Below are positions 43,179 through 53,412 of a stretch of DNA of 64,000 bases, one piece after another. The DNA comes from Rhizobiales bacterium Y(2018) (GTDB lineage Bacteria; Pseudomonadota; Alphaproteobacteria; Rhizobiales; Aestuariivirgaceae): contig SCPD01000001.1 of assembly GCA_005502925.1 (NCBI GenBank), forward strand, positions 868,001-932,000. The letters are read 5' to 3'. A program made the position numbers and the translations under genes. The notes beneath the pieces are model-generated. The model did no database searches. It worked only from the letters and a program-made list of their open reading frames with translations, and was not told the origin of the DNA. Positions within the stretch are counted from its first letter, which is position 1. Each line of letters starts with the position of its first letter.

Positions 43179-44729
43179 GTGCGCATTCGGAACTCGATAT
43201 TTGGCCTTTCACGCCGGGCTCTATTGGCCCCGGCCCTCTTTGCCCTCCTCGCGACCAGCGCCCTGACCGCGGGTCCCTTCGCCTCGGCCGAGGCCGCCAC
43301 GTTGAAAGTCGGCGTGCGCGAGGACGCCCTCACCATCGACCCCATCGCCTCCAGCGACAATGCGTCGATCTGGGCCGAGCTGCAGATCTATGACCAGCTC
43401 GTCCGCCCGAGCAAGGACGGCACCAAGCTCGAGCCTGGCATCGCCGAATCCTGGACCGTCTCGCCGGATGGCAAGGAATATCAATTCAAGCTGCGCAGCG
43501 ACGCCAAGTTCTCGGACGGAACGCCGGTCACGGCGAAGGACGTCGAATTCTCACTCAAGCGCGCAGCCGGCGAGAAATCGGAATGGGGGCGCTTCTTCCG
43601 GCCCATCACCTCCTATGAGGTCGTTGACGACCATACGATCGTGATGAAGCTGGAGAAGCCCTTCACCCCGATCATCAACAATCTGGCGATGTTCAGCGCC
43701 TCCATTCTTCCCGCCAAGCTGGTCGAGGCACAGGGCGAAGCCTTCTTCGAGAAGCCGATCGGCTCTGGCCCCTTCAGTCTCTCGTCCTGGGCGCGCGGCC
43801 AGAAGATGGAGCTCGCCAAGAACCCTCACTATTGGGAAAAGGGCAAACCGGCCATCGACGGCGCCACGCTCGAAATCGTGCCGGAAGACAATTCGCGCGT
43901 TCTCAAGCTCAAGGCCGGCGAACTCGATGCGATCATCGAGGTGCCGTTCAACCAGGCAGCCGCCCTCAAGAGCGATGCCAGCGTCAAGGTCGGCCTGGCG
44001 CCGGTGTTCCGCATCGACATGGTGCAGATCAACACGACCAAGAAGCCGTTCGACGACGTGCGTGTCCGCCAGGCGATGAACTACGCCATCGACAAGGAGG
44101 CGCTGGTCAAGGGCGTCTTTCATGGCGACGCGGTTGCCGCCACGACTTCCATCCCGGTCATGGCCTATCACAATGAAGAGCTGAAGCCCTACCCGCTCGA
44201 TCTCGACAAAGCAAAGGCGCTGCTCAAGGAAGCTGGCCTCGACTCCGGCTTCAAGACCAGCATGCTGGTGCGCGGCGGCGACGTGACCAGCCGCCAGATC
44301 GGCAGCGCCATCCAGGCGTCGCTGCGCGCCATCGGCATCGAGGTGGAGCTGCAGACCATCGAAGGGTCCTCGCAGTTCAGCACCACCAAGGCCGGCAATT
44401 TCGAGTTGTCGCTCTCCTATGCGACGAGCGACACGATCGACCCGGACCAGCTGGTCGGCTTCACCATGGTCAATCCGGAGCGTGCCAACGCCTTCCACTC
44501 GCAATGGAAGGACGACCGCGTCAATGAGCTCTACGCGCTCGAACGCTCGACCAATGAAGGCGAGGAGCGTGGCAAGATGTTCAAGGAGATCGAAGCGCGG
44601 GTGCATGAGGGCGCTCCGTTCATCTTCCTGTTCATGCCGAAATCGGCCTACGCGATGCGCGCCAATGTCGAGGGCTTCGAGGTCCTGCCGACGGCGAACT
44701 ATTCGCTGAAGGACGTGGTGATAAAGTAA
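43179..44729 (+). CDS. Peptide ABC transporter substrate-binding protein, family 5
   Basis: This 516-residue binding protein of the DppA/OppA type begins with a signal peptide (MRIRNSIFGLSRRALLAPAL, cleavage likely after ASAEA) and carries the family's DGTKLEPGIAESWTVSPDGK block and YEVVDDHTIVMKL. GGGAGGAG (43165-43172) precedes the GTG start. It captures peptides or similar ligands in the periplasm and delivers them to the downstream permeases. It is divergent from the LysR gene. Confidence 0.93.
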   Translation: MRIRNSIFGLSRRALLAPALFALLATSALTAGPFASAEAATLKVGVREDALTIDPIASSDNASIWAELQIYDQLVRPSKDGTKLEPGIAESWTVSPDGKEYQFKLRSDAKFSDGTPVTAKDVEFSLKRAAGEKSEWGRFFRPITSYEVVDDHTIVMKLEKPFTPIINNLAMFSASILPAKLVEAQGEAFFEKPIGSGPFSLSSWARGQKMELAKNPHYWEKGKPAIDGATLEIVPEDNSRVLKLKAGELDAIIEVPFNQAAALKSDASVKVGLAPVFRIDMVQINTTKKPFDDVRVRQAMNYAIDKEALVKGVFHGDAVAATTSIPVMAYHNEELKPYPLDLDKAKALLKEAGLDSGFKTSMLVRGGDVTSRQIGSAIQASLRAIGIEVELQTIEGSSQFSTTKAGNFELSLSYATSDTIDPDQLVGFTMVNPERANAFHSQWKDDRVNELYALERSTNEGEERGKMFKEIEARVHEGAPFIFLFMPKSAYAMRANVEGFEVLPTANYSLKDVVIK

Positions 44730-44749
44730 CCGGCAACGACGCGTTTCTT

Positions 44750-44775
44750 CCGTCCGGTCTCCAGGGACCGGGCGG
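44750..44775 (+). other. Stem-loop between binding-protein and first permease genes
   Basis: CCGTCCGGTC (44750-44759) pairs with GACCGGGCGG (44766-44775) at 9 of 10 positions around a 6-base loop. No T-run follows, so mRNA 3'-end protection is more likely than termination. It occupies the same place as the hairpin at 10324-10360 in the sugar importer operon. Confidence 0.6.
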
Positions 44776-44790
44776 CGGACCGATTTGATC

Positions 44791-45732
44791 ATGAAGATAG
44801 TCTTCTTCTGCCTGTCGCGGATGATCCAGCTCCTGCCGGTGTTGCTCGGCATCACCGTGGTGGCGTTTCTGCTGCTGCGCGTCATGCCGGGCGATCCGGC
44901 GACGCTCATGCTCGGCAGCCGCGGCACGCCGGAAGACATCGCCAAGCTCAATGAGCAGCTCGGCCTCAACCAGCCCCTGTGGCATCAATATCTCCGCTTC
45001 ATCGGCGATCTGGTCCAGGGAAGCTTCGGCCGCTCGATCGCCTACAAAGCCGATATCGGCCCGCTCATCCTGGAGCGCCTGTGGCCGAGCTTGGCGCTCG
45101 TCGGCCTTTCCACCATCATGGCAGTCGTCATGACCGTGCCGCTCGCGATGCTGACGGCGGTCCGGCGCGGCGGCGTCATCGATCAGATCGTGCGCGTGGT
45201 CTTCGTGATGGCGATGTCGATGCCGGCCTTCTGGCTCGGTGTCCTCCTGGTCCTGTTGCTTGCCATCTATGTGCCGTTGTTCCCGGTGTCTGGCTATGGC
45301 GAAGGCTTCTGGGACAGGCTGCATCATCTGATCCTGCCCGCCTTCATCATCGCGCTCGGCACGGCCGCCTTGACCATCCGCTCGCTGCGCAGTTCGATCA
45401 TCGCAGTTCTCGGCGCCGACTATGTCGATACTGCGCGGGCCAAAGGGCTCGTCGAACGTGACGTGCTGTGGCGCCATGTCTTCCGCAACTCACTGACCTC
45501 GACGATTTCGGTCCTCGCCGTCCATACGAGCTGGGTGATCGGCGGAACCGTGGTCATCGAGACGGTCTTCGGCATACCGGGCCTCGGCTCGCTGCTCGTC
45601 TCCTCGATCTCGGCACGCGATTACCCCATGGTGCAGGCGCTGACCGTCACCTTCGCGACGCTCGTCGTCATCATCAACCTCCTGACCGACCTTGCCTACG
45701 CCCTGGTCGATCCGCGCGTGACACTGTCTTGA
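44791..45732 (+). CDS. Peptide ABC permease, DppB/OppB type
   Basis: This 313-residue membrane protein has the DppB N-terminal pattern (PVLLGITVVAFLLLRVMPGDPA), HQYLRFIGDLVQGSFGRSI and the EAA loop YVDTARAKGLVERDVLWRH. Start ATG 44791 is preferred; a TTG at 44785 would add two residues. Its stop overlaps the TTG start of the next permease by 4 bp. It forms the translocation pore with the DppC-like subunit. Confidence 0.92.
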   Translation: MKIVFFCLSRMIQLLPVLLGITVVAFLLLRVMPGDPATLMLGSRGTPEDIAKLNEQLGLNQPLWHQYLRFIGDLVQGSFGRSIAYKADIGPLILERLWPSLALVGLSTIMAVVMTVPLAMLTAVRRGGVIDQIVRVVFVMAMSMPAFWLGVLLVLLLAIYVPLFPVSGYGEGFWDRLHHLILPAFIIALGTAALTIRSLRSSIIAVLGADYVDTARAKGLVERDVLWRHVFRNSLTSTISVLAVHTSWVIGGTVVIETVFGIPGLGSLLVSSISARDYPMVQALTVTFATLVVIINLLTDLAYALVDPRVTLS

Positions 45733-46568
45733 GCCGTCTCATCTCCACAGAAACGACCGAGAGATTCCGGCGCAACCGGAATCTGCATATCGGTCTTACC
45801 TTGTTGCTGGCGCTGGTCCTCGCCAGCCTGATCGGGCCGCTCGTCGTGCCTTACGATCCGCTCGCCATCGACTTCGGCAACGCGCTCACCGCGCCGAGCC
45901 TCACCCATCCGTTCGGCACCGACGATCTCGGCCGCGACGTGCTCGCCCGCGTCGTCGCCGCCGCCAAGGTGGACCTCCAGGTCGTCGCGGTCTGCGTGCT
46001 GCTTCCTTTCCTTATCGGATCGACCATCGGCCTCATCTCCGGTTATTTCGGCGGCTGGCTCGACCGCATCCTGATGCGGCTCGTCGATATATTGTGGGCT
46101 TTCCCCTTTTACGTCCTGGTCATCAGCATCGTCGGAGCACTCGGCCCCAGCATCGCCAATATGTATCTGGCCTTCACCCTGGTGGTGTGGATCTCCTTCG
46201 CCCGCATCGTCAGGGGCGAGGTGCTGCTCGCCAAGGAGCTCGACTATGTGAAGGCCGCCTCGGTCCTGGGCTACAGCCATATCCGCATCATGTTCCGGCA
46301 CATTTTGCCCAATGTCATCACGCCGGCCATCGTCTTCATGATGGCCGATGTCGTGCTCACCATTCTCGCCGTCACATCGCTCGGATTCCTCGGGCTGGGC
46401 ATCCAGCCGCCGACGCCGGAATGGGGCGTGATGATCGCCGACGGCCGCAATTTCATCCAGGACGGCTGGTGGATCTCGCTGTTTCCCGGCCTCGCCATCG
46501 TGCTGGTCGGCGTCACCTTCACCTTTCTCGGCGACGGGCTCGATGACTTCCTGAGGCCCAAAGCATGA
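45729..46568 (+). CDS. Peptide ABC permease, DppC/OppC type
   Basis: This 279-residue permease shows the DppC opening (NRNLHIGLTLLLALVLASLI, then HPFGTDDLGRDVLARVV) and the EAA loop ELDYVKAASVLGYSHIRIMF. No ATG is available at the expected place; the TTG at 45729 overlaps the upstream stop (TTGA) and gives a protein of normal length with the correct N-terminal helix. It overlaps the next ATPase gene by 4 bp. Confidence 0.9.
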   Translation: MSRLISTETTERFRRNRNLHIGLTLLLALVLASLIGPLVVPYDPLAIDFGNALTAPSLTHPFGTDDLGRDVLARVVAAAKVDLQVVAVCVLLPFLIGSTIGLISGYFGGWLDRILMRLVDILWAFPFYVLVISIVGALGPSIANMYLAFTLVVWISFARIVRGEVLLAKELDYVKAASVLGYSHIRIMFRHILPNVITPAIVFMMADVVLTILAVTSLGFLGLGIQPPTPEWGVMIADGRNFIQDGWWISLFPGLAIVLVGVTFTFLGDGLDDFLRPKA

Positions 46569-47542
46569 GCGCGCCTCTGCTCAGCGTGCGCGACCTCAAG
46601 GTCACCTTCGCCGGCCGCGGCCGCACCGTGACCGCGGTCGATGGCGTCAGCTTCGACATCCGGCCGGGCGAGATCTTCGGGCTGGTCGGCGAATCGGGCT
46701 GCGGCAAGAGTGTCACCTGCCGCTCACTGATCCGGCTGTTCGGCGGCGCCGCACCGAGCCGCATGGAAGGCTCGATCACCTTCGAAGACCGCGACCTCGT
46801 CACTCTCAGGAATTCCGACTTCGTCGATATCCGCGGCAGCCGCATCGCGATGATCTTCCAGGACCCGATGACGGCACTCAATCCGACGATGCGCATCGGC
46901 CGCCAGATCCAGGAAGGCCTCATCCGGCATGGCCGGCTCGCCGGCAGGACACCACGCCAGGCTGCCGTCGATCTTCTGAAATCGGTCGGGGTCACCGCAC
47001 CCGAACGGCGGCTCGATGCCTATCCACACGCCTTCAGCGGCGGCATGCGCCAGCGCGTGCTCATCGCCATCGCGCTTGCCTGCAGGCCAAAGCTTCTGAT
47101 CGCCGACGAGCCGACCACGGCCCTCGACGTCACGGTGCAGGACCAGATCCTCAAGCTGATCCTGAAGCTGCGCGCGGAAACCGGCATGGCGGTTTTGTTC
47201 GTCACCCATGATCTCGGTGTCGTCGCGCAGACCTGCGACCGCGTCGCTGTCATGTATGCCGGGCGCATCGCCGAAACCGCCGACACGGCGCAGCTTTTTG
47301 CCAGGCCTTCGCATCCCTATACACAGGCCTTGCTGGGCGCCTTGCCCGCCTTGCACGGCAAGCAGGACCGGCTCGAGCCGATCGGTGGCGCACCGCCCGA
47401 TCTGTCGGCGCCGCCCCCCGGCTGCCGCTTCCATCCGCGCTGCCGCTTCGCCGTCGGCCAATGCGCGCGCGAGGAGCCGCCGCTGCTCGACGTCGAGCCG
47501 GGCCATTTGAGCGCCTGCCTGCGGATGAAGGAGATCGCATGA
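46565..47542 (+). CDS. Peptide ABC ATP-binding protein, DppD/OppD type
   Basis: This 325-residue ATPase has Walker [12 protein letters not shown], signature [17 protein letters not shown], Walker [13 protein letters not shown] and H-loop LFVTHDLG. The C-terminal oligopeptide-type motif [17 protein letters not shown] holds cysteines for the iron-sulfur site seen in this group. It overlaps the upstream permease and downstream ATPase genes by 4 bp each. Confidence 0.94.
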   Translation: MSAPLLSVRDLKVTFAGRGRTVTAVDGVSFDIRPGEIFGLVGESGCGKSVTCRSLIRLFGGAAPSRMEGSITFEDRDLVTLRNSDFVDIRGSRIAMIFQDPMTALNPTMRIGRQIQEGLIRHGRLAGRTPRQAAVDLLKSVGVTAPERRLDAYPHAFSGGMRQRVLIAIALACRPKLLIADEPTTALDVTVQDQILKLILKLRAETGMAVLFVTHDLGVVAQTCDRVAVMYAGRIAETADTAQLFARPSHPYTQALLGALPALHGKQDRLEPIGGAPPDLSAPPPGCRFHPRCRFAVGQCAREEPPLLDVEPGHLSACLRMKEIA

Positions 47543-48549
47543 GCGCCTCCTCACCCCTGCTCGAGATCAGCCATGTGTCGAAGGCCTACGCACTCGACCA
47601 CAGTCTGAGCGACATGCTCGCCCGCAAAGCCCGGGCCAGGCTCCAGGCGCTGCGCAATGTCAGTCTCACCGTCAAGCCCGGCGAGATCCTGGGTGTCGTC
47701 GGCGAGTCGGGCTGCGGCAAGTCAACGCTGGGCCGCTGCATCGTCGGCCTCGACAAGCCAGATCAGGGCAGCTTCGCCTGGCAGGGCGGCGCCTTCGACG
47801 CTGACCGACATGCCCGCGCCCGCCAGATCCAGATGGTCTTCCAGGACCCTTACGCCTCGCTCAATCCGCGCATGACGCTCGGCGCCATGCTGGACGAGAT
47901 CCTCAAGGTTCATGGCATGGCGGCCGACGCGGCGGCCCGGAGCAAACGCATCGACGAATTGCTGCTGATGGTCGGCCTGACGCCGGCGCTCCGGGAACGG
48001 TTGCCACATGCGATCAGCGGCGGCCAGCGCCAGCGCATCTCGATCGCCCGGGCGCTCGCCGTCGAGCCCCGCCTGCTGATCGCCGACGAGCCGGTCTCGG
48101 CGCTCGATGCCAGCGTCCAGGCGCAGATCATCAACCTGCTCGCGGATCTGCGCGCCAAGCTTGGCATCGCCATCCTGTTCATTGCGCATGACCTCAATGT
48201 GGTGCGCCATATCAGCGACCGCATAGCGGTCATGTATCTGGGCGAGATCGTCGAGATCGCCGAGACCGAAAGCCTGTTCGCCGAACCTCGGCATCCCTAT
48301 ACGAGAGGCCTCCTCGCCGCGATCCCGATGCCTGACCCGCGCATCCGCACGCAGGCACCCGGCATAGAAGGCGAAGTACCGGATCCCCTGGCGCCGCCTG
48401 CCGGCTGTGGCTTCTCGACCCGCTGTCCCTTCGTGCTGCCGGCCTGCCGGGCCGAGCACCCGGAGCTCATTCCGGAGGGGTCGGAGCACGCTGTCCGCTG
48501 TCTCAATCCGGCGGCCTCCACGGAATTCGATTTCACCCACCGCACCTGA
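47539..48549 (+). CDS. Peptide ABC ATP-binding protein, DppF/OppF type
   Basis: This 336-residue ATPase has Walker [15 protein letters not shown]-loop QMVFQDPYASLNPRMT, signature ISGGQRQRISIARALA, Walker B LLIADEPVSALD and the C-terminal GCGFSTRCPFVLPAC. It pairs with the DppD-like ATPase to power peptide import. Start 47539 gives an ATGA overlap with the previous gene; an upstream in-frame start would be inside it. Confidence 0.94.
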   Translation: MSASSPLLEISHVSKAYALDHSLSDMLARKARARLQALRNVSLTVKPGEILGVVGESGCGKSTLGRCIVGLDKPDQGSFAWQGGAFDADRHARARQIQMVFQDPYASLNPRMTLGAMLDEILKVHGMAADAAARSKRIDELLLMVGLTPALRERLPHAISGGQRQRISIARALAVEPRLLIADEPVSALDASVQAQIINLLADLRAKLGIAILFIAHDLNVVRHISDRIAVMYLGEIVEIAETESLFAEPRHPYTRGLLAAIPMPDPRIRTQAPGIEGEVPDPLAPPAGCGFSTRCPFVLPACRAEHPELIPEGSEHAVRCLNPAASTEFDFTHRT

Positions 48550-48576
48550 CGATCACTACAATCCGGGAAACACTTC

Positions 48577-49491
48577 ATGTCGTCCAACACCAAGCCATCG
48601 GCAGCAAAAATCGGCGCCGAACTCGTCGCCTGGAGCGCCGAGCGTTTCGCCCCTCATGGCGTCACCGGCGATGATTTCGCCATCACGCTGCATCTTCATG
48701 CGGGTGAAACAGGCCCGGTGGCCAGCAGCTTCTCCTATCGCGGCGACGTCGCCTTCTATCCCTGCAGCGTCGTCAAGATGTTCTACCTGGTGGCCCTGGA
48801 GCAGGCCTATGAGGACGGCCGCCTCAGCGAAACGCCGGAGCTCGCCCGTGCCGCGCATGACATGATCAAATGGTCGAGCAACATGGCGACCAATTACATC
48901 ATCGACCATCTGAGTGGAACGACCGGCGACCTCGAGCTCGGCCTCGTAGACATGGAGCGCTGGGTCGAGGCGCGTGAAATTGTAAACCGCTATTTCCGCT
49001 CGCTCGGCCTAGAGGAGCTGGCCGGCATCAACGTGTCGCAGAAGCTCATGGACGACCAGCGCTATGGGCGCGAAAACATCTATGTGCGGCGCGGCGGCAA
49101 CAATCACAACCGGCTCACCAGCGACGCCGCTGCGGCGATCCTGGCCAGGATCATGAGCGGTGATATGATTTCAGCCGATCGCTCACGAACCATGTGCGAC
49201 ATCCTCCATCGGCCAAACACGAAGGAATTCCGCGAAACGCCGCATGCGCAGCTCCTGGGCTTCCTCGGAGAAGGCATGCCGGAGGGGGCGCGCATCTGGT
49301 CGAAGGCCGGCTGGACCGGCTGGACGGGCGACGAGCTTGCGAGCTATCGGCGCCATGACGCCCTGCATGCGGTACTACCTGGCGGTGAAGCCTTCACGCT
49401 CGCCGTCTTCACCCAGGGCAAATGGCCTTCCGACAGCCTTACCCTGCTGCCGGAGATCGGCGCGAAGGCGGCGGCGCTGATTGCACGCTAA
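48577..49491 (+). CDS. Class A beta-lactamase-fold serine hydrolase, probably cytoplasmic
   Basis: This 304-residue protein has the serine beta-lactamase/PBP pattern: the nucleophile motif YPCSVVK (Ser64, Lys67), KWSSNMATNYI (SxN-like element) and the third motif WSKAGWTGW (K-A-G in place of KTG). The protein begins without a signal peptide, unlike secreted class A beta-lactamases, so a cytoplasmic peptidase or amidase acting on imported peptides is more plausible than drug resistance. It follows the DppF-like gene by 27 bp and is the last gene of the importer operon. Ends 2 bp from the stop of the convergent molybdenum-subunit gene. Confidence 0.82.
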   Translation: MSSNTKPSAAKIGAELVAWSAERFAPHGVTGDDFAITLHLHAGETGPVASSFSYRGDVAFYPCSVVKMFYLVALEQAYEDGRLSETPELARAAHDMIKWSSNMATNYIIDHLSGTTGDLELGLVDMERWVEAREIVNRYFRSLGLEELAGINVSQKLMDDQRYGRENIYVRRGGNNHNRLTSDAAAAILARIMSGDMISADRSRTMCDILHRPNTKEFRETPHAQLLGFLGEGMPEGARIWSKAGWTGWTGDELASYRRHDALHAVLPGGEAFTLAVFTQGKWPSDSLTLLPEIGAKAAALIAR

Positions 49492-49493
49492 TT

Positions 49494-51800
49494 TCAATCG
49501 ATCAGCTTCTCCAGCGTGATCGGCAGATCGCGGATACGCTTGCCGGTCGCGTGATAGACGGCATTGGCGATCGCCGGCGCCACGCCGACAATGCCGAGCT
49601 CACCCACCGCCTTGCCGCCCAAGACCGAGGCGTGGAAGTCCGGCACGCCGACCGAGATGACTTCGATGTCAGGTATGTCGGCATTGGTGGCGATGAGATA
49701 GTCGCCGAGATTGTTGTTGATGACTCGCCCTTTGCGCCGATCGACGAGCCCTTCCTCGAGCAGCGCCTGGCCGATGCCCATGATGATGCCGCCTTTCCAT
49801 TGGCTTTCAGCGAGCTTGGGGTTGTAGAGACGCCCGGAATCGAGGGCCGAGACGACCCGCGACACCCTGACCGTTCCAAAATCCTCATCGACCCGGACCT
49901 CGATGAAATGGACGCACCAGGCGTGAAGCGAATAGTCGCCCTCGGTCGGCGAGCGCATGCGTGTGATGGTCGTGTAGGTCTTGTGCTTTTCGGCAGCGCT
50001 GTTGTTGGTTTCCGGCAGCGTATCGCGCAACACTTCGATCTTATCGCGGCCGAGACGGCGCATCAGCTCGGCGATCGTGACCTCCTCGCCGCCGCGCGGC
50101 GAAGAAATGACACCGTCCGCAACACTGAGCGTGTTCGCCTGGAGAGCGCGGAAGGGCGAGTTGGGGTCGCTGATGGCGAGACCAATAAGCTCATCGCGCG
50201 CCGCCAGCGCCGCCTTGTGGACGGCCCCGGTCATAAGATTGGCAAGCTGCGATCCGCCGGCCACCGGCGCGCCGGGCAAAGCCGAGTCACCGAGCTTCAC
50301 CTCGACCTGATCCACCGGCAAGCCGATCGCGTCGGCTGCCGTCTGGGCCAGAATCGTGTAAGTGCCCTGCCCCATATCGATGCCGCTGCTCGCCACTTCG
50401 GCGCGGCCATCGGCGAAGAGCCCGACCATCGCCTCGCCGGCGGTGCGACGGACCGGATAGGTGCCCGCCGCGACGCCCCAGCCGATCAGATGATGGCCGT
50501 CACGCATCGAACGGGGCTCCGGTTTGCGCTTTTCCCACCCGAAAGCCTTGGCGCCCGCTTCATAGGCCTCGCGCAATTGCCGCGTCGACCAGGGCTTTTT
50601 CGCATGCGGGTCCTCCTCGGCATAATTGCGGAGCCTGATCGCCACCGGGTCGATACCGACCTCGTAGCTGAGCTCATCGATGGCGCATTCGATGCCGAAG
50701 GCGCTCGGATTCTCGCCCGGGGCCCGCAAGGCGCTTGGCAACACCGTGTTCACCGGCACCACCGTCTGACGGGCGGCGAGATGGGGCGTCGCATACATCA
50801 GCGCCGTGACCGAGGCCAATGGCTCGCCCCACACGCCATCGACGGACGTTTCATTGGCGCCCGTCTGGACGATCGACAGCAACTTACCCTCCTCCGTCGC
50901 GCCGAGCTTCAAGGTCTGGCGCGTGGCGGGGCGGCCGCCAAAGGCGGTGAAGGTCTGCGGCCGGGTCAATGCCAGCTTAACCGGACGATCGAGCATCTTC
51001 GCCGCGCAGGCGGCAATGGCGCCATGCGCCAGAGCGAAGGCCTTCGAGCCGAAGCCGCCGCCGATGAAAGGCGATACCAATCGCACATTTTCATATGGAA
51101 CGCCGAACCATTCGGCATAGGTGCGCGACATACCGTTGATCCACTGGCTCGGCTCCCAGACGGTGAGCTTGTCGCCGCTCCATTGCGCCACCAGCCCATG
51201 CGGTTCGATCGGCACGTTATATTCGCGCGGCGTGCGATAGGTCGCTTCGATCCGCACCGGCGCCTCGGCCAAGGCCGCTTCGGCCTCCCCCCAGGAAACC
51301 GCCAGATGGTCGAGCGCCATGCCTTCGCCCGAACGCGGATCGTCATAAGTGGCGATCGCATCGGTCTCCTCGTAATAGACCTTGACGAGTGCCGCGGCGG
51401 CGGTCGCCTGCTCGAAGGTCTCGGCCACCACGGCGGCGATATGCTGGCCCATGAAGTTGATCACATTGGTGAGCGCCAGATAAGGCCCTTCAGGTCCCGG
51501 CGTATCAAGCCATGTCGTTGCTGATTTCAACGGCATGATCCTGTCAGGGGTGAGCACCATGAGGACGCCGGGCGCGGCGTCGGCCGCCGTCGTGTCGATG
51601 ACGCCGATCCGGCCGGCACCGATGGTGCTCTGCACGATCACCGCATGACAAAGACCTTCAAGATGATGCTCGAGCGCATAACGCGCCGCACCGGTGATCT
51701 TGGCCGGGCCGTCTATGCGGGACAGGCGACTGCCGAGAGAGGCACCGCCGTCGGACGCGTCGCCGCGTTTGACTTTCGCAGGCAGAATGTCCGTCGTCAT
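49494..51800 (-). CDS. Aldehyde/xanthine dehydrogenase-family molybdenum-binding subunit (PaoC-like)
   Basis: This 768-residue subunit of the xanthine oxidase family binds the molybdenum cofactor. Visible blocks are [38 protein letters not shown] (cofactor domain), [20 protein letters not shown] and the C-terminal [20 protein letters not shown] with the catalytic-type Glu. It is the last of three genes transcribed in the order iron-sulfur, FAD, molybdenum, with a 4-bp overlap to the FAD subunit. By comparison with PaoABC it should oxidise aromatic or aliphatic aldehydes, but the substrate is not certain. Confidence 0.92.
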   Translation of the reverse strand: MTTDILPAKVKRGDASDGGASLGSRLSRIDGPAKITGAARYALEHHLEGLCHAVIVQSTIGAGRIGVIDTTAADAAPGVLMVLTPDRIMPLKSATTWLDTPGPEGPYLALTNVINFMGQHIAAVVAETFEQATAAAALVKVYYEETDAIATYDDPRSGEGMALDHLAVSWGEAEAALAEAPVRIEATYRTPREYNVPIEPHGLVAQWSGDKLTVWEPSQWINGMSRTYAEWFGVPYENVRLVSPFIGGGFGSKAFALAHGAIAACAAKMLDRPVKLALTRPQTFTAFGGRPATRQTLKLGATEEGKLLSIVQTGANETSVDGVWGEPLASVTALMYATPHLAARQTVVPVNTVLPSALRAPGENPSAFGIECAIDELSYEVGIDPVAIRLRNYAEEDPHAKKPWSTRQLREAYEAGAKAFGWEKRKPEPRSMRDGHHLIGWGVAAGTYPVRRTAGEAMVGLFADGRAEVASSGIDMGQGTYTILAQTAADAIGLPVDQVEVKLGDSALPGAPVAGGSQLANLMTGAVHKAALAARDELIGLAISDPNSPFRALQANTLSVADGVISSPRGGEEVTIAELMRRLGRDKIEVLRDTLPETNNSAAEKHKTYTTITRMRSPTEGDYSLHAWCVHFIEVRVDEDFGTVRVSRVVSALDSGRLYNPKLAESQWKGGIIMGIGQALLEEGLVDRRKGRVINNNLGDYLIATNADIPDIEVISVGVPDFHASVLGGKAVGELGIVGVAPAIANAVYHATGKRIRDLPITLEKLID

Positions 51801-52780
51801 GCCAAGCCTCCGACTTTCATGATGGCGCGCGTCACGACACGTGGCGCCAGGTCGATCTTGTAGTGATTGTCGCCTTGCGCCGCCGCACCCGTCATGGCGA
51901 GCAGGCTCGCCTCTCTCACCGCCTCGGGCTCGAGCGGCTTGCCGATGAGCGCCTTCTCGACGTCGCGCGCGCGCCAGGGCTTAGTGGCGACACCGCCCAG
52001 CGCCACGCGCAGATCGCGAATGGTCTTGCCGTCGGGCTCGAGCTCCATTCCGACCGCGGCGCTGGCGGCCGCAAATTCATAAGACTGGCGGTCGCGCACC
52101 TTGAGATAGGTCGAGCGCCGCGCCGCCGCGGAAGCCGGTATGGTCACCGCGGTAATCACTTCGCCTGGTTCCAACGCATGCTCGCGCTCGGGCGTCATGC
52201 CCGGCAGCAGGAAGAAGTCGTCCGTGGCGATACGGCGTTCGCCCAGATGTACTACCGCGTCGAAGGCGCTAAGCACTACCGCAAGGTCACCCGGATTGGT
52301 GGCGATGCAGACCTTGCTCGTGCCCAATACCGCGTGATTGCGGGTGATGCCGCCCAAGGCGGCACAGCCCGAGCCCGGATCGCGTTTGTTGCAGGCGGGA
52401 AAGGCCAAAGGATCGCGGAAATAGGCGCAGCGCGTGCGCTGCAGGAGATTGCCGCCGATGGTCGCCATATTGCGTAACTGCGCCGAGGCGGCCTGCCAGA
52501 GCGCTTCCGAGACGGCCGGAAAATTTTCGCGGATCGCAGCGTCCGCGGCGACATGGCTCATCTTGGCGAGAGCGCCGATATGGACGCCGGCCGCGCCAAA
52601 GGTAATCGCATCGAGGCCTTCCAGATGCGTGATATCGATCACCTTCACCGGCGCGGCCACGCCGCATTTGGCGAGATCGAGCAAGGTGGTGCCGCCGGCG
52701 AGCAGCATGGCGCCGGGCTCGGCGGCGAAACGGCGGGCTTCGGCCAGCGATGCGGGACGGGCATAGTCGAAATCCCTCAT
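51797..52780 (-). CDS. FAD-binding subunit with extra Cys cluster (PaoB-like)
   Basis: This 327-residue FAD subunit has the [14 protein letters not shown] and [13 protein letters not shown] regions and the cysteine pattern [18 protein letters not shown] with [10 protein letters not shown], typical of subunits that hold an additional [4Fe-4S] cluster (PaoB, 4-hydroxybenzoyl-CoA reductase). It passes electrons from the 2Fe-2S subunit. Start 52780 has GGAGGTGATG upstream and overlaps the small subunit by 4 bp. Confidence 0.9.
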   Translation of the reverse strand: MRDFDYARPASLAEARRFAAEPGAMLLAGGTTLLDLAKCGVAAPVKVIDITHLEGLDAITFGAAGVHIGALAKMSHVAADAAIRENFPAVSEALWQAASAQLRNMATIGGNLLQRTRCAYFRDPLAFPACNKRDPGSGCAALGGITRNHAVLGTSKVCIATNPGDLAVVLSAFDAVVHLGERRIATDDFFLLPGMTPEREHALEPGEVITAVTIPASAAARRSTYLKVRDRQSYEFAAASAAVGMELEPDGKTIRDLRVALGGVATKPWRARDVEKALIGKPLEPEAVREASLLAMTGAAAQGDNHYKIDLAPRVVTRAIMKVGGLA

Positions 52781-53253
52781 GACATCACCTCCTTCGCCTC
52801 GCGCACCGCCGCGACGATATGCGGATAGGCGCCGCAGCGGCATAGATTGCCGGACATGTATTCGCGGATCTCGGCATCGGAGCCGGCATGGCCCTCCTTG
52901 ATGCAGGCGACCGCCGACATGATCTGGCCCGGCGTGCAATAGCCGCATTGGAAAGCGTCCTGGGCAAGGAAGGCGGCCTGCACGGGATGCAGATCGGCGC
53001 CTTCCGGCGTCAGCCCTTCGATGGTGGTGACCGCCCTGCCCTCGACCTGGGCGGCGAGCGTGAGGCAGGCGAGCACGCGCTCGCCATCGACATGCACGGT
53101 GCAGGCGCCGCATTGACCCTGATCGCAGCCCTTCTTCGAGCCGGTGAAGCCCAGATGCTCGCGCAGGGCATCGAGCAAGGTGACGCGCGGCTCGACGGTC
53201 AGTTCATGCGACGCGCCGTTGACAGCAAGCTTGAGAGTCAAGGATTTAGACAT
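52777..53253 (-). CDS. 2Fe-2S subunit (PaoA-like)
   Basis: This 158-residue subunit has both [2Fe-2S] sites: [16 protein letters not shown] with a later Cys, and [13 protein letters not shown] with [12 protein letters not shown]. It shuttles electrons in the three-subunit enzyme. In E. coli PaoA carries a Tat signal; here translation from 53253 (GAGGCC upstream) gives [13 protein letters not shown] without one, so the complex is probably cytoplasmic. It is divergent from a TetR gene. Confidence 0.92.
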   Translation of the reverse strand: MSKSLTLKLAVNGASHELTVEPRVTLLDALREHLGFTGSKKGCDQGQCGACTVHVDGERVLACLTLAAQVEGRAVTTIEGLTPEGADLHPVQAAFLAQDAFQCGYCTPGQIMSAVACIKEGHAGSDAEIREYMSGNLCRCGAYPHIVAAVREAKEVMS

Positions 53254-53332
53254 GAATTCGGCCTCACTCTGTCTTCCGTAATAGGCATGACATTTCGGAT
53301 CCGGATGGGGTAACAAATCAGAGGCGTCGCGA

Positions 53333-53359
53333 TATAATCGGAGGCGCCTCCGGATAATA
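53333..53359. promoter_or_regulatory. Perfect palindrome flanked by divergent -10-like boxes, TetR operator
   Basis: CGGAGGCGCCTCCG (53339-53352) is a perfect 14-bp palindrome. On the plus strand TATAAT (53333-53338) adjoins it, and on the minus strand TATTAT (53354-53359) follows after 1 bp. A TetR-family regulator bound here could block both the oxidoreductase operon and its own gene. Promoter roles are inferred from sequence. Confidence 0.65.
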
Positions 53360-53412
53360 CTTAGAAACACGCCGGTGAGAATTCAAGCCCCCAATTGTGT
53401 TGGGTATGTGAA

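Noticed and set aside
49422-51524. A long open frame on the plus strand opposite the molybdenum-subunit gene
   Set aside because: Its translation is low-complexity and rich in Arg/Asp/Gly, with no domain pattern, and mirrors the codon bias of the real minus-strand gene.
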